Origin: Methanothrix harundinacea
GTDB taxonomy: Archaea > Halobacteriota > Methanosarcinia > Methanotrichales > Methanotrichaceae
Direction of reading: 5' to 3'
Length of the DNA: 60,039 bases
Assembly (NCBI GenBank): GCA_002502785.1
Contig: DAQG01000088.1
Location: forward strand, 1 to 60,039
Shown here: one piece after another, positions 1-8,255 of the stretch
How positions within the stretch are numbered: position 1 is the first letter of the stretch
Layout of the letters: each line of letters begins with the position of its first letter
Translations under genes and position numbers: made by a program
The notes under the pieces: generated by a model
Seen by the model: the letters and a program-made list of their open reading frames with translations, nothing else
Database searches by the model: none
What the model was told of the DNA's origin: nothing

Positions 1-603
1 TCACATTCGGCACGCTGCCATACCAAGACTCTTAATTAACAGAATAAAAGCAAACCATATGGGAGAAAAACTTATGATGATAGCCAGTAATGCTATATAT
101 TTTGCAAAAAATAAGGATATCACTTGAATTAATACCCCCGAAAGGAATGGAATTAATATAATATAGTTAATGTTTTTATATAGAATACTATTTTTTGTTT
201 TTAGAAAATCGGTCCCTGCCTCATTATAGAGATTCAATAATTTACCTTCATTTCGCACAAATGAGCTAAAATAGCTCCTCTTTATTAAATCTGGTTGCCC
301 CAACATGTCGATTTTTATATTATACCCAGCAGCTCGTCCACCGGTTATCTTTTCGAGATCATTCTCTGATAATTTTTTAATTAGATTTAAGAAGACCTCA
401 GTATTAATCTCATCTAAACCACGCATTAAATTATTGTCTGAAAAAATAAGCTCAAATAGATTGGAAATAATTTCATTTCTTTCATATAATTTATCTAGTT
501 TTTGATCTAGATAGCCTATCTTTATGGCAAATACCGCTATGCCAAAATCTGCTAACAAGTTACCAGCACAAAAAATCCAATACCATCCACCTATCAGTTC
601 CAT
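1..603 (-). CDS. Membrane protein of unknown function
   Basis: A complete 200-residue reading frame whose stop is the first three bases of the window. I do not recognise the family. It has a hydrophobic N-terminal segment (about residues 8-30), a charged middle of about 110 residues rich in Asn, Lys and Glu, and two closely spaced hydrophobic segments near the C-terminus (about 145-165 and 170-196). This suggests a three-TM or hairpin protein with a soluble central domain. Its codons are strongly AT-rich, unlike the GC-rich genes that follow, which hints at acquired DNA. No partner gene is visible because the window edge cuts the upstream context. Confidence 0.6.
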   Translation of the reverse strand: MELIGGWYWIFCAGNLLADFGIAVFAIKIGYLDQKLDKLYERNEIISNLFELIFSDNNLMRGLDEINTEVFLNLIKKLSENDLEKITGGRAAGYNIKIDMLGQPDLIKRSYFSSFVRNEGKLLNLYNEAGTDFLKTKNSILYKNINYIILIPFLSGVLIQVISLFFAKYIALLAIIISFSPIWFAFILLIKSLGMAACRM

Positions 604-775
604 TATGAAATACTCCTGCAGTATTACAGGACGAGTTCCTTTAAGTTTATTGATGTATGGATCTATTAATAGTAATGGTGCCGTAACCTACCAAAAACAC
701 TTAGTGGCCAATCTGTTAATTTCTACAATGCACATTTGAGTACATCATAACTCATCATTTCTGGAGGGTTGACTT

Positions 776-948
776 CTGCAAACGAAAATTCTGCTGGATG
801 AAGAGGAGATGCCCAAGCGGTGGTACAACGTCGCCGCAGACCTTTTGACGCCCCTGGACCCGCCCCTGAACCCCAGACGGGAAAAACCCTGGCTCCAAGC
901 GACCTGGAAGCGATCTTCCCGATGGTCAGTTGCATCACCCGACCCTAA
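776..948 (+). pseudogene. Remnant of a second trpB2 (5' end only)
   Basis: About 150 bases match the first 50 codons of the intact trpB2 at 5503, including the Shine-Dalgarno (GGAGGG at 763-768), the 7-nt spacer and the CTG start codon. The upstream leader is also shared from about 727. The peptide reads like the intact N-terminus (PKRWYNVAADLLTPLDPPLN). Then one C is missing in a C-run at 871-874, which shifts the frame. In the restored frame the similarity continues for about 16 codons (QTGKTLAPSDLEAIFP) and stops. The differences from the intact gene are partly conservative amino-acid changes, so this was probably a diverged paralogue that decayed, not a recent copy. Confidence 0.8.
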
Positions 949-1127
949 TTCGAACATACCCATAGTCTCGCTTCTGCGCTAGTTCTCCATTGCCTGATAG
1001 ATCTTAGGTGACGTACTCAATACTTTTACCGTGATTTTAGCCTGCTTCACCCAATTCGAGCGTGTGTTTGATATAGAAGCTCAAACAATCACTAATTGTT
1101 TAATTGGTATCATTGTTGAGGAAATTT

Positions 1128-2765
1128 ATGGCTGGACAATTCGGTGGCACACCTATATACATACTCAGAGAAGGCAGCCAGAGGACTGCCGGAAGAGATG
1201 CACTGAGATCGAATATCATGGCTGCCAAGGCAGTTGCTGGCGCAGTCAGGACCACTCTTGGCCCCAAGGGCATGGACAAGATGCTGGTAGACACCTTAGG
1301 AGACGTTGTGATCACCAACGACGGTGTCACCATACTCAAAGAGATGGATATAGAGCATCCTGCGGCCAAAATGATGGTGGAGATCGCCAAGACCCAGGAC
1401 CAGGAAGTAGGAGATGGCACGACCACCGCTGTTGTGCTGGCAGGAGAGCTGCTTAAGCAAGCCGAGGGATTGCTGGAGCAGGAGATTCATCCAACGGTAA
1501 TTGCAGCAGGCTACAGAGCTGCGGCTGACAAGTCCATGGAAATTCTCAAGGCTTTAGCTGTAGACGTCTCCACGAAAGACGAGGATCTTCTGAGGAAGAT
1601 CGCCATCACGGCCATGACCGGTAAGGGCTCTCAAGCGGCCCGCGAAGAACTGGCTGACATGGCAGTTAAGGCAGTCCGCGCGGTGGTGGACGAAGACGGG
1701 ACTGTCGATACCGATAACATCACCGTGGAGAAGAAGGTCGGCGGCGGCATAACCGACTCCTTGCTTGTGAGCGGAGTGGTCATCGATAAAGATAGGCTCC
1801 ACCCCAGCATGCCAAAGTCGGTCACCGATGCCAGAATCGCTCTGCTCAACGCAGCCGTGGAGATCGAGAAGACAGAGGTCGATGCTAAGATTCAGATCAC
1901 CTCTCCGGACCAGCTTCAGGCTTTTCTGGACCAGGAAGAGAAGATGCTCAAGGACATGGTCGATAAGATCGTGGCCACTGGAGCCAACGTATTATTCGTG
2001 CAGAAGGGCATAGATGACCTGGCCCAGCACTTCCTGGCCAAGGCCGGAATCTACACCTTGCGCAGGGTTAAGAAGAGCGACATGGAAAAGCTCGCGCGTG
2101 CTACGGGTGGAAGGGTCGTCACCAGCATTCACGAGATCTCCAAGGACGATCTTGGCAAGGCGGGCCTGGTCGAGGAGAGGAAGGTCAGCGATGAGAAGAT
2201 GACATTCGTCCAGCAGTGCGATAACCCCAAGTCCGTATCCATCATCTTACGCGGTGGAACTGAGCACGTGGTCGATGAGCTGGACCGGGCCATGGAAGAC
2301 GCACTGAGAGTCGTCGGCGTAGCTTTGGAGGACAAGATGCTGGTCGCCGGAGGCGGCGCTCCAGAGGTGGAGCTGGCTCTCCGGTTACGGGCGTACACTT
2401 CCACCGTGGGCGGCCGCGAGCAGCTGGCCATCGAATCCTTTGCAGACGCCATGGAGATCATACCCAAGACCCTGGCAGAGAATGCTGGCCTTGATCAGAT
2501 CGATACGCTTGTCGCGCTGCGCAGCGCCCACGAAAAGGGCATGAAGGGCGCAGGACTGGACATGGATACCGGCGAGGCTGTGGAGATGCTGAAGCTGGGA
2601 GTCGTCGAGCCTCTGCGGGTCAAGACTCAGGCCATCAAATCTGCAACCGAGGTCGCGGTCATGATCCTCCGGATCGATGATGTGATAGCCTCCAAGTCTG
2701 GGCCAGGGGGCATGGGCGGAATGCCCGGCGGCATGGGTGGTATGGGTGGAGAGGACTTCGAGTAG
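1128..2765 (+). CDS. thsA: Thermosome subunit (group II chaperonin)
   Basis: Encodes a 545-residue subunit of the archaeal ATP-dependent folding chamber, a cytosolic double ring. The family is clear from the N-terminus MAGQFGGTPIYILREGS, the nucleotide-binding stretches TLGPKGMDKML and VITNDGVTIL, the GDGTTTAVVLAG motif, the late VAGGGAPEVELA motif and a C-terminal Gly-Met repeat tail. I chose ATG 1128 because it matches the family N-terminus and has GAGG six bases upstream. The longer frame from 1104 adds only non-conserved residues. The paralogue number (alpha, beta or gamma) cannot be assigned here. The upstream 180 bases probably hold its own promoter. Confidence 0.95.
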   Translation: MAGQFGGTPIYILREGSQRTAGRDALRSNIMAAKAVAGAVRTTLGPKGMDKMLVDTLGDVVITNDGVTILKEMDIEHPAAKMMVEIAKTQDQEVGDGTTTAVVLAGELLKQAEGLLEQEIHPTVIAAGYRAAADKSMEILKALAVDVSTKDEDLLRKIAITAMTGKGSQAAREELADMAVKAVRAVVDEDGTVDTDNITVEKKVGGGITDSLLVSGVVIDKDRLHPSMPKSVTDARIALLNAAVEIEKTEVDAKIQITSPDQLQAFLDQEEKMLKDMVDKIVATGANVLFVQKGIDDLAQHFLAKAGIYTLRRVKKSDMEKLARATGGRVVTSIHEISKDDLGKAGLVEERKVSDEKMTFVQQCDNPKSVSIILRGGTEHVVDELDRAMEDALRVVGVALEDKMLVAGGGAPEVELALRLRAYTSTVGGREQLAIESFADAMEIIPKTLAENAGLDQIDTLVALRSAHEKGMKGAGLDMDTGEAVEMLKLGVVEPLRVKTQAIKSATEVAVMILRIDDVIASKSGPGGMGGMPGGMGGMGGEDFE

Positions 2766-2811
2766 GTCCTAACCCCCATTCTGCGATCCCCAAAGTAATA
2801 ACAGGGAAAAA

Positions 2812-4707
2812 ATGGATAGAAGCAATCTGTTGGGAGACTTAAAGAAGACCTGGCCGGAGAAGTTCGCATCGGAAGATGAGATATTCAGCCATATACATCC
2901 TGGCGATAAGATCTTCATAGGCACGGGCTGCGGCGAACCCCAGTACCTGGTTCAGGCACTGGTGAACTTTGTCAGCAGAAATCCCAAAGCATTTTTCGGT
3001 ATCGAGCTGATACACGTATGGACAGTGGGTGCTGCACCCTACATAGATGAAAAATTCCGTGATAACTTCCGGATCGACTCATTCTTCATCAGCGAAGGCA
3101 CGAGAAATGCGATCAACAGAGGTGCAGCAGACTACACGCCCGTATCTCTTTCCGCCGTTCCTGGCCTAATCCGAAGGGAGATTATACCAATAGACGTAGC
3201 CTTAATCCAGACATCTCCTCCAGATAAGCACGGCTATATGAGCCTGGGGATAAGCGTAGATATCGTAAAGGCTGCGACCCAGAAGGCATCATTGATCGTT
3301 GCTCAGATAAATTCCCATATGCCTCGCACCCAGGGCGATGGTTTCATAAATATAAAAAATGTAGATTTCATTATTCCTCACGATGAACCATTGCTGGAGT
3401 ATACGTTAGAAGATCCAGGAGATATCATCAAATCGATTGGAAAGTATGTTGCTCGGATCATTGAGGATGGATCCACGTTGCAGGTTGGATATGGCATCAT
3501 ACCCAATGCTGTGGTCTCCTACTTGGGTGAGAAAAAGCATCTTGGGGTCCATACCGAGCTATTGAGTGACGGCATCATTGATCTGATGAAGAAGGGCGTG
3601 GTTGATAACACGAAGAAGTCCATCGATACGGGCAAGACTGTGGCTTCCTATTGCATGGGCAAGAAGGAGACTTACGATCTCCTGGATGAAAATCCAACCA
3701 TCGAGTTCAAGACCATCGATTATGTAAACAACCCGTTGATTATTGCCGGAAATAGATTGATGACCGCAATCAACAGCGCCATGGAGATCGATTTGACTGG
3801 CCAGGTTACCGCAGAATCGCTGAGCGGGACATTCTACTTCGGCGTAGACGGCCAGGCAGATTTCATGAGAGGTGCCGCGCTTGCACCGGGCGGCAAGAGC
3901 ATCCTGGCCCTTCCCTCAACAGCCATCAACGACACCATTTCAAGGATAGTGCCATCTCTTCAGGAGGGTACGGGAGTCACTCTGACCCGAGGAGATGTTC
4001 ACTACGTAGTAACTGAGTATGGCATAGCATATCTCCACGGCAAGAATATCAGGGAACGTGCTATGGATCTGATTGCGATTGCCCATCCCAAGTTCAGGCC
4101 GTGGCTCATCGAAGAGGCCAAGAAGCGTTTGCTCATCTACAAAGATCAGGCGTTCATACCTGGGGTGAATGGGATATACCCGGTGGCTTTAGAGACATTA
4201 AGGACTACCAGGAGCGGGCTCAATATTCTCCTCAGGCCCGTCAAGATCGGGGATGAGCCCTTGATGAAGGACTTTTTCTACGCCCTTTCCAATGACAGCA
4301 TGTACCGGAGGTTCATGTCCGTTAGGATGGACATGCCCCATGAGCGGCTGCAGGAGTTCGGGGTAGTGGATTATGCCAACCGCATGATGATCCTGGCCAT
4401 TGTTGAGGGAGATAGCAAAGAAACCATAGCAGCAATTGGACAATATGAGATAAATGAGAATATGCATACCGCCGAGGTTGCGCTTGTGGTAAAGGATAAG
4501 TATCAAAATATGGGCGTAGGCCACGATCTGCTCTCTTATCTCACCCGGCTGGCCAGGCGGCGGGGCCTGCTGGGATTTACTGCCGAGGTCTTGGTTGAGA
4601 ATAAACCTATGCTCAATCTCTTTAAAAAAATAGGATTCGATACGGAAAAGAGAAGTGAGGAGGGGGTCTACGAAATGCGCATGATGTTCAGAGATCTTGA
4701 GGGTTAG
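2812..4707 (+). CDS. Acetyl-CoA hydrolase/CoA-transferase fused to GNAT acetyltransferase
   Basis: A 631-residue two-domain protein. Residues about 1-450 belong to the acetyl-CoA hydrolase/4-hydroxybutyrate CoA-transferase family. Visible marks are GTGCGEPQYLV near the start, TAESLSGTFYFGVDGQADF with the candidate catalytic Glu, and the end motif THREE-block around VTEYGIAYLHGK. Residues about 470-631 form a GNAT N-acetyltransferase domain, with the acetyl-CoA binding stretch KYQNMGVGHDLL. Family knowledge suggests CoA transfer between acyl groups or acyl-CoA hydrolysis, with GNAT acting as a lysine acetyltransferase or acetyl-CoA sensor. It starts 46 bases after the thermosome and may share its transcript. 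The substrate cannot be read from sequence. Confidence 0.85.
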   Translation: MDRSNLLGDLKKTWPEKFASEDEIFSHIHPGDKIFIGTGCGEPQYLVQALVNFVSRNPKAFFGIELIHVWTVGAAPYIDEKFRDNFRIDSFFISEGTRNAINRGAADYTPVSLSAVPGLIRREIIPIDVALIQTSPPDKHGYMSLGISVDIVKAATQKASLIVAQINSHMPRTQGDGFINIKNVDFIIPHDEPLLEYTLEDPGDIIKSIGKYVARIIEDGSTLQVGYGIIPNAVVSYLGEKKHLGVHTELLSDGIIDLMKKGVVDNTKKSIDTGKTVASYCMGKKETYDLLDENPTIEFKTIDYVNNPLIIAGNRLMTAINSAMEIDLTGQVTAESLSGTFYFGVDGQADFMRGAALAPGGKSILALPSTAINDTISRIVPSLQEGTGVTLTRGDVHYVVTEYGIAYLHGKNIRERAMDLIAIAHPKFRPWLIEEAKKRLLIYKDQAFIPGVNGIYPVALETLRTTRSGLNILLRPVKIGDEPLMKDFFYALSNDSMYRRFMSVRMDMPHERLQEFGVVDYANRMMILAIVEGDSKETIAAIGQYEINENMHTAEVALVVKDKYQNMGVGHDLLSYLTRLARRRGLLGFTAEVLVENKPMLNLFKKIGFDTEKRSEEGVYEMRMMFRDLEG

Positions 4708-4746
4708 CCTCCTCGACCGCTATAAAATCGGCCCGGAGCCTGAGGA

Positions 4747-5085
4747 TCAATGCTCTTTTTGCTTCAGCTTGCCGGTGCCTGTGGAATCGATTACAGGATT
4801 AGAGTCGATGGGATCGGGAAATGAGGAAATCAGGATCTCTCCACTATAGACCTCTTTGCCCTTATGGAACTCTGCGAAGATGGGCTCGTTTATCGGAATG
4901 GGCCTGGATTTTGCGTGCACTTCCATCATGGCACGAAGGTCTGTCTGAGATATAATCGCTTTACCGTGCCAGCTCTCTTTTGCGCCATCCGGCTTGTCCC
5001 ACACTATCATCCAATATTTTAGGGATACTGGAAAATTGTCCCGTAACAGGCGACCGTCGCGGCCAATTATCTTTGACATTGACAT
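4747..5085 (-). CDS. Small hypothetical protein
   Basis: A 112-residue reading frame converging on the CoA-transferase gene. I do not recognise it. It is soluble and mildly charged, with no TM segment or Cys motif, and starts MSMSKIIGRDG. A second ATG six bases in (5079) would give MSKIIG. A partly overlapping minus-strand frame (4961-5323) exists in another phase. The present one is favoured because its composition looks more protein-like, but neither is certain. Confidence 0.4.
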   Translation of the reverse strand: MSMSKIIGRDGRLLRDNFPVSLKYWMIVWDKPDGAKESWHGKAIISQTDLRAMMEVHAKSRPIPINEPIFAEFHKGKEVYSGEILISSFPDPIDSNPVIDSTGTGKLKQKEH

Positions 5086-5426
5086 ATGGATCTATTGCTA
5101 TCTGCTTAATCATAAAGGTGGTAGTATTTATGAGACGGTGAGGGTCAAAACAACCCCTTGCTGAATAAAGTTGATGAATTAAAGGCCAGCATAATTTACT
5201 GATAAAAACGTGCTGAATTCCATTCTCCAACATAATTTTAACGTTATTGCTATCGATCTTAAGTTGAGCCGTTAGTTGCCCCGCAATTCCTGGATAATCT
5301 CTCTGGGCATCTATGCCCACCAATTGAGGGATCGCGAATAATAGATATACCGGTATTTTATTCGTAGCAGCAAGCTGCGACGTATCAATTTAAATTGAGG
5401 TCAGCTAACTCTCGTACCCCAAAACC
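5086..5426. other. Intergenic region, no clear gene
   Basis: About 340 bases between the small minus-strand gene and the trpB2 promoter. A minus-strand open frame covers part of it (to 5323), but it has no recognisable motif and overlaps the neighbour in another phase. I see no RNA gene or repeat here. Confidence 0.5.
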
Positions 5427-5502
5427 CTTAAATAACGCCGTCATCATTACCCTAATGCACATTTGAGTACATCAAAACTCATCATTTCTGGAGGGATAAC
5501 GT
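5427..5502 (+). promoter_or_regulatory. trpB2 promoter and conserved leader with inverted repeat
   Basis: A TATA-like CTTAAATAA lies at 5427-5435, which places transcription start near 5460. The short leader holds an inverted repeat, TGAGT (5464-5468) and ACTCA (5477-5481) with an 8-base loop, followed by GGAGGG at 5490-5495. The same leader, with the same repeat at 737-741 and 750-754, precedes the decayed trpB2 copy. The repeat could be an operator or an RNA hairpin near the ribosome site. The role is inferred. Confidence 0.5.
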
Positions 5503-6855
5503 CTGCAAACTAAAATTCTGCTGGATGAGGAAGAGCTTCCCAAGCGGTGGTACAACGTCGCAGCCGACCTTTTAACGCCCCTGGACCCGCCCCTGAACCC
5601 CCAGACCGGAAAGGTCATCGACCCGAAAGACCTGGAGGTGATCTTTCCAAAAGAGCTCATCAGGCAGGAGATGAGCACCGAGCGTTGGATCGACATCCCA
5701 GACGAGGTCAGAGAGATTCTCAAGCTCTGGAGGCCGACCCCTCTCTTTAGGGCCCACAGGCTCGAAGAGCACCTCAAGACCCCGGCGAAGATCTACTACA
5801 AATACGAGGGGGTCAGCCCAGCCGGGAGCCACAAGCCCAACACCGCCGTCGCCCAGGCCTATTATAACATGAAGGAGGGGATCGAGAGGATCGCCACCGA
5901 GACCGGTGCGGGCCAGTGGGGCTCGGCCCTCAGCATGGCCACCAACTTCTTCGACCTCCAGTGCAGGGTCTACATGGTGAGGGCGTCCTTCGACCAGAAA
6001 CCCTACCGGAAGAGCATAATGCAAGTCTGGGGCGCCGAGTGCGTCGCGAGCCCCAGCGAGCTGACCAACGCCGGGAGGGCGATCCTCAAAGAGCACCCCA
6101 ACACCGGCGGAAGCCTGGGGATCGCCATCTCCGAGGCCGTCGAGGACGCCGCAACCCACGATAACACCAACTACGCCCTGGGTTCCGTCCTCAATCACGT
6201 CCTCCTCCACCAGACCGTCGAGGGGCTGGAGCTGAAAAAACAGCTCGACATGGTCGAAGAATATCCTGACGTCATATACGGCTGCGTCGGTGGCGGCTCC
6301 AACTTCCCGGGAATGTGCTTCCCCTTCGTCCCCGATAAACTGAAGGACAAAAAGGAGATAAGGATGGTGGCCTGCGAGCCCGCGGCATGCCCGACCTTGA
6401 CCAAAGGGCTCTACGCCTACGACTTCGGGGACACGGCACGTCTCACCCCCCTCCTCAAGATGTACACCCTGGGCCACGACTTCATCCCGCCCTCGATTCA
6501 CGCCGGCGGCCTCCGGTACCACGGCGACGCCCCGCTCCTCTGCAACCTCGTCCACGACGGCGTGATCGAGGCCCAGTCCTTCCACCAGAACGAGGTCTTC
6601 AAGGCCGCCGTCACCTTTGCCAGAACGGAGGGGATCCTCCCGGCTCCAGAGGCATCCCACGCCCTGAAGCCTGCCATCGACGACGCCGTCGCGTGCAAGA
6701 AGACCGGCGAAGAGAAGACGATCGTCATCTCCCTCAGCGGCCACGGCCACTTCGACCTCTCCTCCTACGACGCCTACTTCGCAGGCAACCTGGAGGACTA
6801 CGAGTACCCGGCAGAATTGGTGAAGCAGTCCCTGGCGAAGATCCCCAAGTTCTGA
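5503..6855 (+). CDS. trpB2: Tryptophan synthase beta-like protein TrpB2, CTG start
   Basis: A 450-residue PLP enzyme of the TrpB2 group, which condenses indole with serine (or phosphoserine-type donors) to make tryptophan. The N-terminus PKRWYNVAADL, the PLP-lysine region EGVSPAGSHKPNTAVAQAYY (Lys about 111) and the Gly-rich GCVGGGSNFPG phosphate-binding loop are typical. The family N-terminus lies upstream of any ATG, GTG or TTG in frame: a TAA at 5497-5499 closes the frame, and the first usable codon is CTG at 5503, seven bases after GGAGGG. I therefore call a CTG start. GTG 5638 would delete 45 conserved residues. The NAD-kinase-like gene follows 13 bases later, so they are probably co-transcribed. 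Confidence 0.92.
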   Translation: MQTKILLDEEELPKRWYNVAADLLTPLDPPLNPQTGKVIDPKDLEVIFPKELIRQEMSTERWIDIPDEVREILKLWRPTPLFRAHRLEEHLKTPAKIYYKYEGVSPAGSHKPNTAVAQAYYNMKEGIERIATETGAGQWGSALSMATNFFDLQCRVYMVRASFDQKPYRKSIMQVWGAECVASPSELTNAGRAILKEHPNTGGSLGIAISEAVEDAATHDNTNYALGSVLNHVLLHQTVEGLELKKQLDMVEEYPDVIYGCVGGGSNFPGMCFPFVPDKLKDKKEIRMVACEPAACPTLTKGLYAYDFGDTARLTPLLKMYTLGHDFIPPSIHAGGLRYHGDAPLLCNLVHDGVIEAQSFHQNEVFKAAVTFARTEGILPAPEASHALKPAIDDAVACKKTGEEKTIVISLSGHGHFDLSSYDAYFAGNLEDYEYPAELVKQSLAKIPKF

Positions 6856-6868
6856 GTTCTATAGGGGG

Positions 6869-7987
6869 ATGAGGAGCCTGAAAAAGGTGGGGTTTCTGAT
6901 CAACCCCGTAGCCGGGATGGGGGGGGCGGTTGGCCTCAAGGGGACCGACGGCCTCGCCGAGGAGGCGAGGAGGCGGGGCGCAAGACCAGTCGCCCCCCGG
7001 CGTGCCGAAACTGCTCTGAAAGAGCTTTTGGGCCTCGATGCCCTCTTTTTTACAGCCAGCGGCGAGATGGGCGAAGCCGCGCTTCGAAGATGCGGCCTCG
7101 AATATCAGGTCGTCTTCCAAGCGTCGGAAGAATCGGGCGCCGAAGACACAAAGGAGGCCTGCCGATCGTTTCTCGATAAGGGCGTCGCCCTGATAATCTT
7201 CTGCGGCGGCGACGGGACCGCCAGGGACGTCTCGAGGGTGATCGGATCAAAAATTCCCATCATCGGGATACCCGCCGGCGTCAAAATGCATTCGGGGGTC
7301 TTTGCCATAAGCCCCCAAGCGGCAGGAGAGCTGATCAGGGAATACCTGGAAGGGGACCTCAACGCGAGAGAGACTGAGATCGTGGACGTCGACGAGGAGA
7401 AGTACAGGTCAGGAATCCTAGACACCAAGATCTACGGCATCGCTGCGACCCCATACAAGCCGGTCCTGGTCCAGGAGAGAAAGCAGATCTACGCCAGCCG
7501 CGACGAAGACGATTTTAAACTACAGATAGCAATCTTCGCCTCAGAGTTCATGCGGGACGGCTCTGCATACATCCTCGGGGCAGGTACCACCACCGCCAAG
7601 ATCGCAGAAGTTCTGGGGGTTGAGAAGACCCTCCTCGGGGTCGACGTCGTCAAAGATGGCCGAGTGATCTGTCTTGACGCCTCGGAACGGGATCTCCTCC
7701 GAATCCTGGAAGAGGTCGGAAAGGCGAAGATAATAATCAGCCCCATCGGCGCCCAGGGCTTCGTCCTGGGAAGGGGGAGCCAGCAGATAAGCCCCAAAGT
7801 CCTCCGAAAAGCCGGCCCTGAAAACCTCATAATCGTCGCCACGCCTCACAAGCTTAAGGAGACGCCCCGGCTTCTCGTGGACACCGGCGACTTTGATCTC
7901 GACGAAACGATCTCGGGAAGGCGGCAGGTGATCTGTGGCTACAGGATCGCCCAGCTAAAAGATGTCGTAGCTTCATCAAACTTTTAA
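6869..7987 (+). CDS. ATP-NAD kinase / AcoX-family protein
   Basis: A 372-residue member of the NAD kinase/diacylglycerol-kinase-like fold. It opens with VGFLINPVAGMGG, the first nucleotide-binding strand and loop, and carries the phosphate-binding motif FCGGDGTARD at about residues 110-120. A later GTTTAKIAEVLG element is typical of the AcoX-like branch, longer than classic NAD kinases. It may phosphorylate NAD or another small polyol, but the substrate is not settled by sequence. It follows trpB2 closely on the same strand. It could also act on a precursor linked to aromatic amino-acid metabolism, which is only a neighbourhood guess. Confidence 0.85.
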   Translation: MRSLKKVGFLINPVAGMGGAVGLKGTDGLAEEARRRGARPVAPRRAETALKELLGLDALFFTASGEMGEAALRRCGLEYQVVFQASEESGAEDTKEACRSFLDKGVALIIFCGGDGTARDVSRVIGSKIPIIGIPAGVKMHSGVFAISPQAAGELIREYLEGDLNARETEIVDVDEEKYRSGILDTKIYGIAATPYKPVLVQERKQIYASRDEDDFKLQIAIFASEFMRDGSAYILGAGTTTAKIAEVLGVEKTLLGVDVVKDGRVICLDASERDLLRILEEVGKAKIIISPIGAQGFVLGRGSQQISPKVLRKAGPENLIIVATPHKLKETPRLLVDTGDFDLDETISGRRQVICGYRIAQLKDVVASSNF

Positions 7988-8057
7988 AATTGCTCAAAAA
8001 ATAGGAGTTGAGCGAACCTGGACCCCGAGCTGGTGGGACCCACGTTCCCTCTCATCT

Positions 8058-8234
8058 CTACCTCAGCGAGTTCCAGAGGGCGATCAGATGATCGCCGTAC
8101 AGAACATAAATGAGGACGAACACCCCGAAAAGCACGTACAGGTTCGAGATGTACACGAGCCACTGTAGCAGTCGTGCCTTCTTCTCGGGGGTTCCAAACC
8201 ACTCTTCTGCCTTTCGTTCAAGCAGGTTGGGCAT
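8058..8234 (-). CDS. ahaG: AhaG-like small membrane protein of the ATP synthase operon
   Basis: A 58-residue frame starting ATG at 8234, 21 bases after the atpD stop, read on the same strand. The sequence begins MPNLLERKAEEWFGTPEKK, then has one strongly hydrophobic segment (about residues 24-45, rich in Leu, Val, Tyr), and ends with a short polar tail. In Methanosarcina mazei the A1Ao operon ahaHIKECFABD ends with a small hydrophobic ahaG of unknown role. Position, size and single TM match. An assembly or stability role in the membrane sector is inference. It is easily missed by length cut-offs. Confidence 0.75.
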   Translation of the reverse strand: MPNLLERKAEEWFGTPEKKARLLQWLVYISNLYVLFGVFVLIYVLYGDHLIALWNSLR

Positions 8235-8255
8235 ATGCTAACGCCGTTGAGATGC

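Noticed and set aside
4961..5323. A 120-residue minus-strand open frame
   Set aside because: It overlaps the small hypothetical gene at 4747-5085 in another phase and shows no motif or ribosome site. It is probably chance.
5572..6750. Long minus-strand open frame opposite trpB2
   Set aside because: It is the GC-driven shadow of trpB2. The plus strand has the full family pattern.
7984..8202. Minus-strand frame over the AhaG-like region
   Set aside because: Arg-rich, no motif, and in another phase from the 58-residue gene, which has better TM character and operon position.
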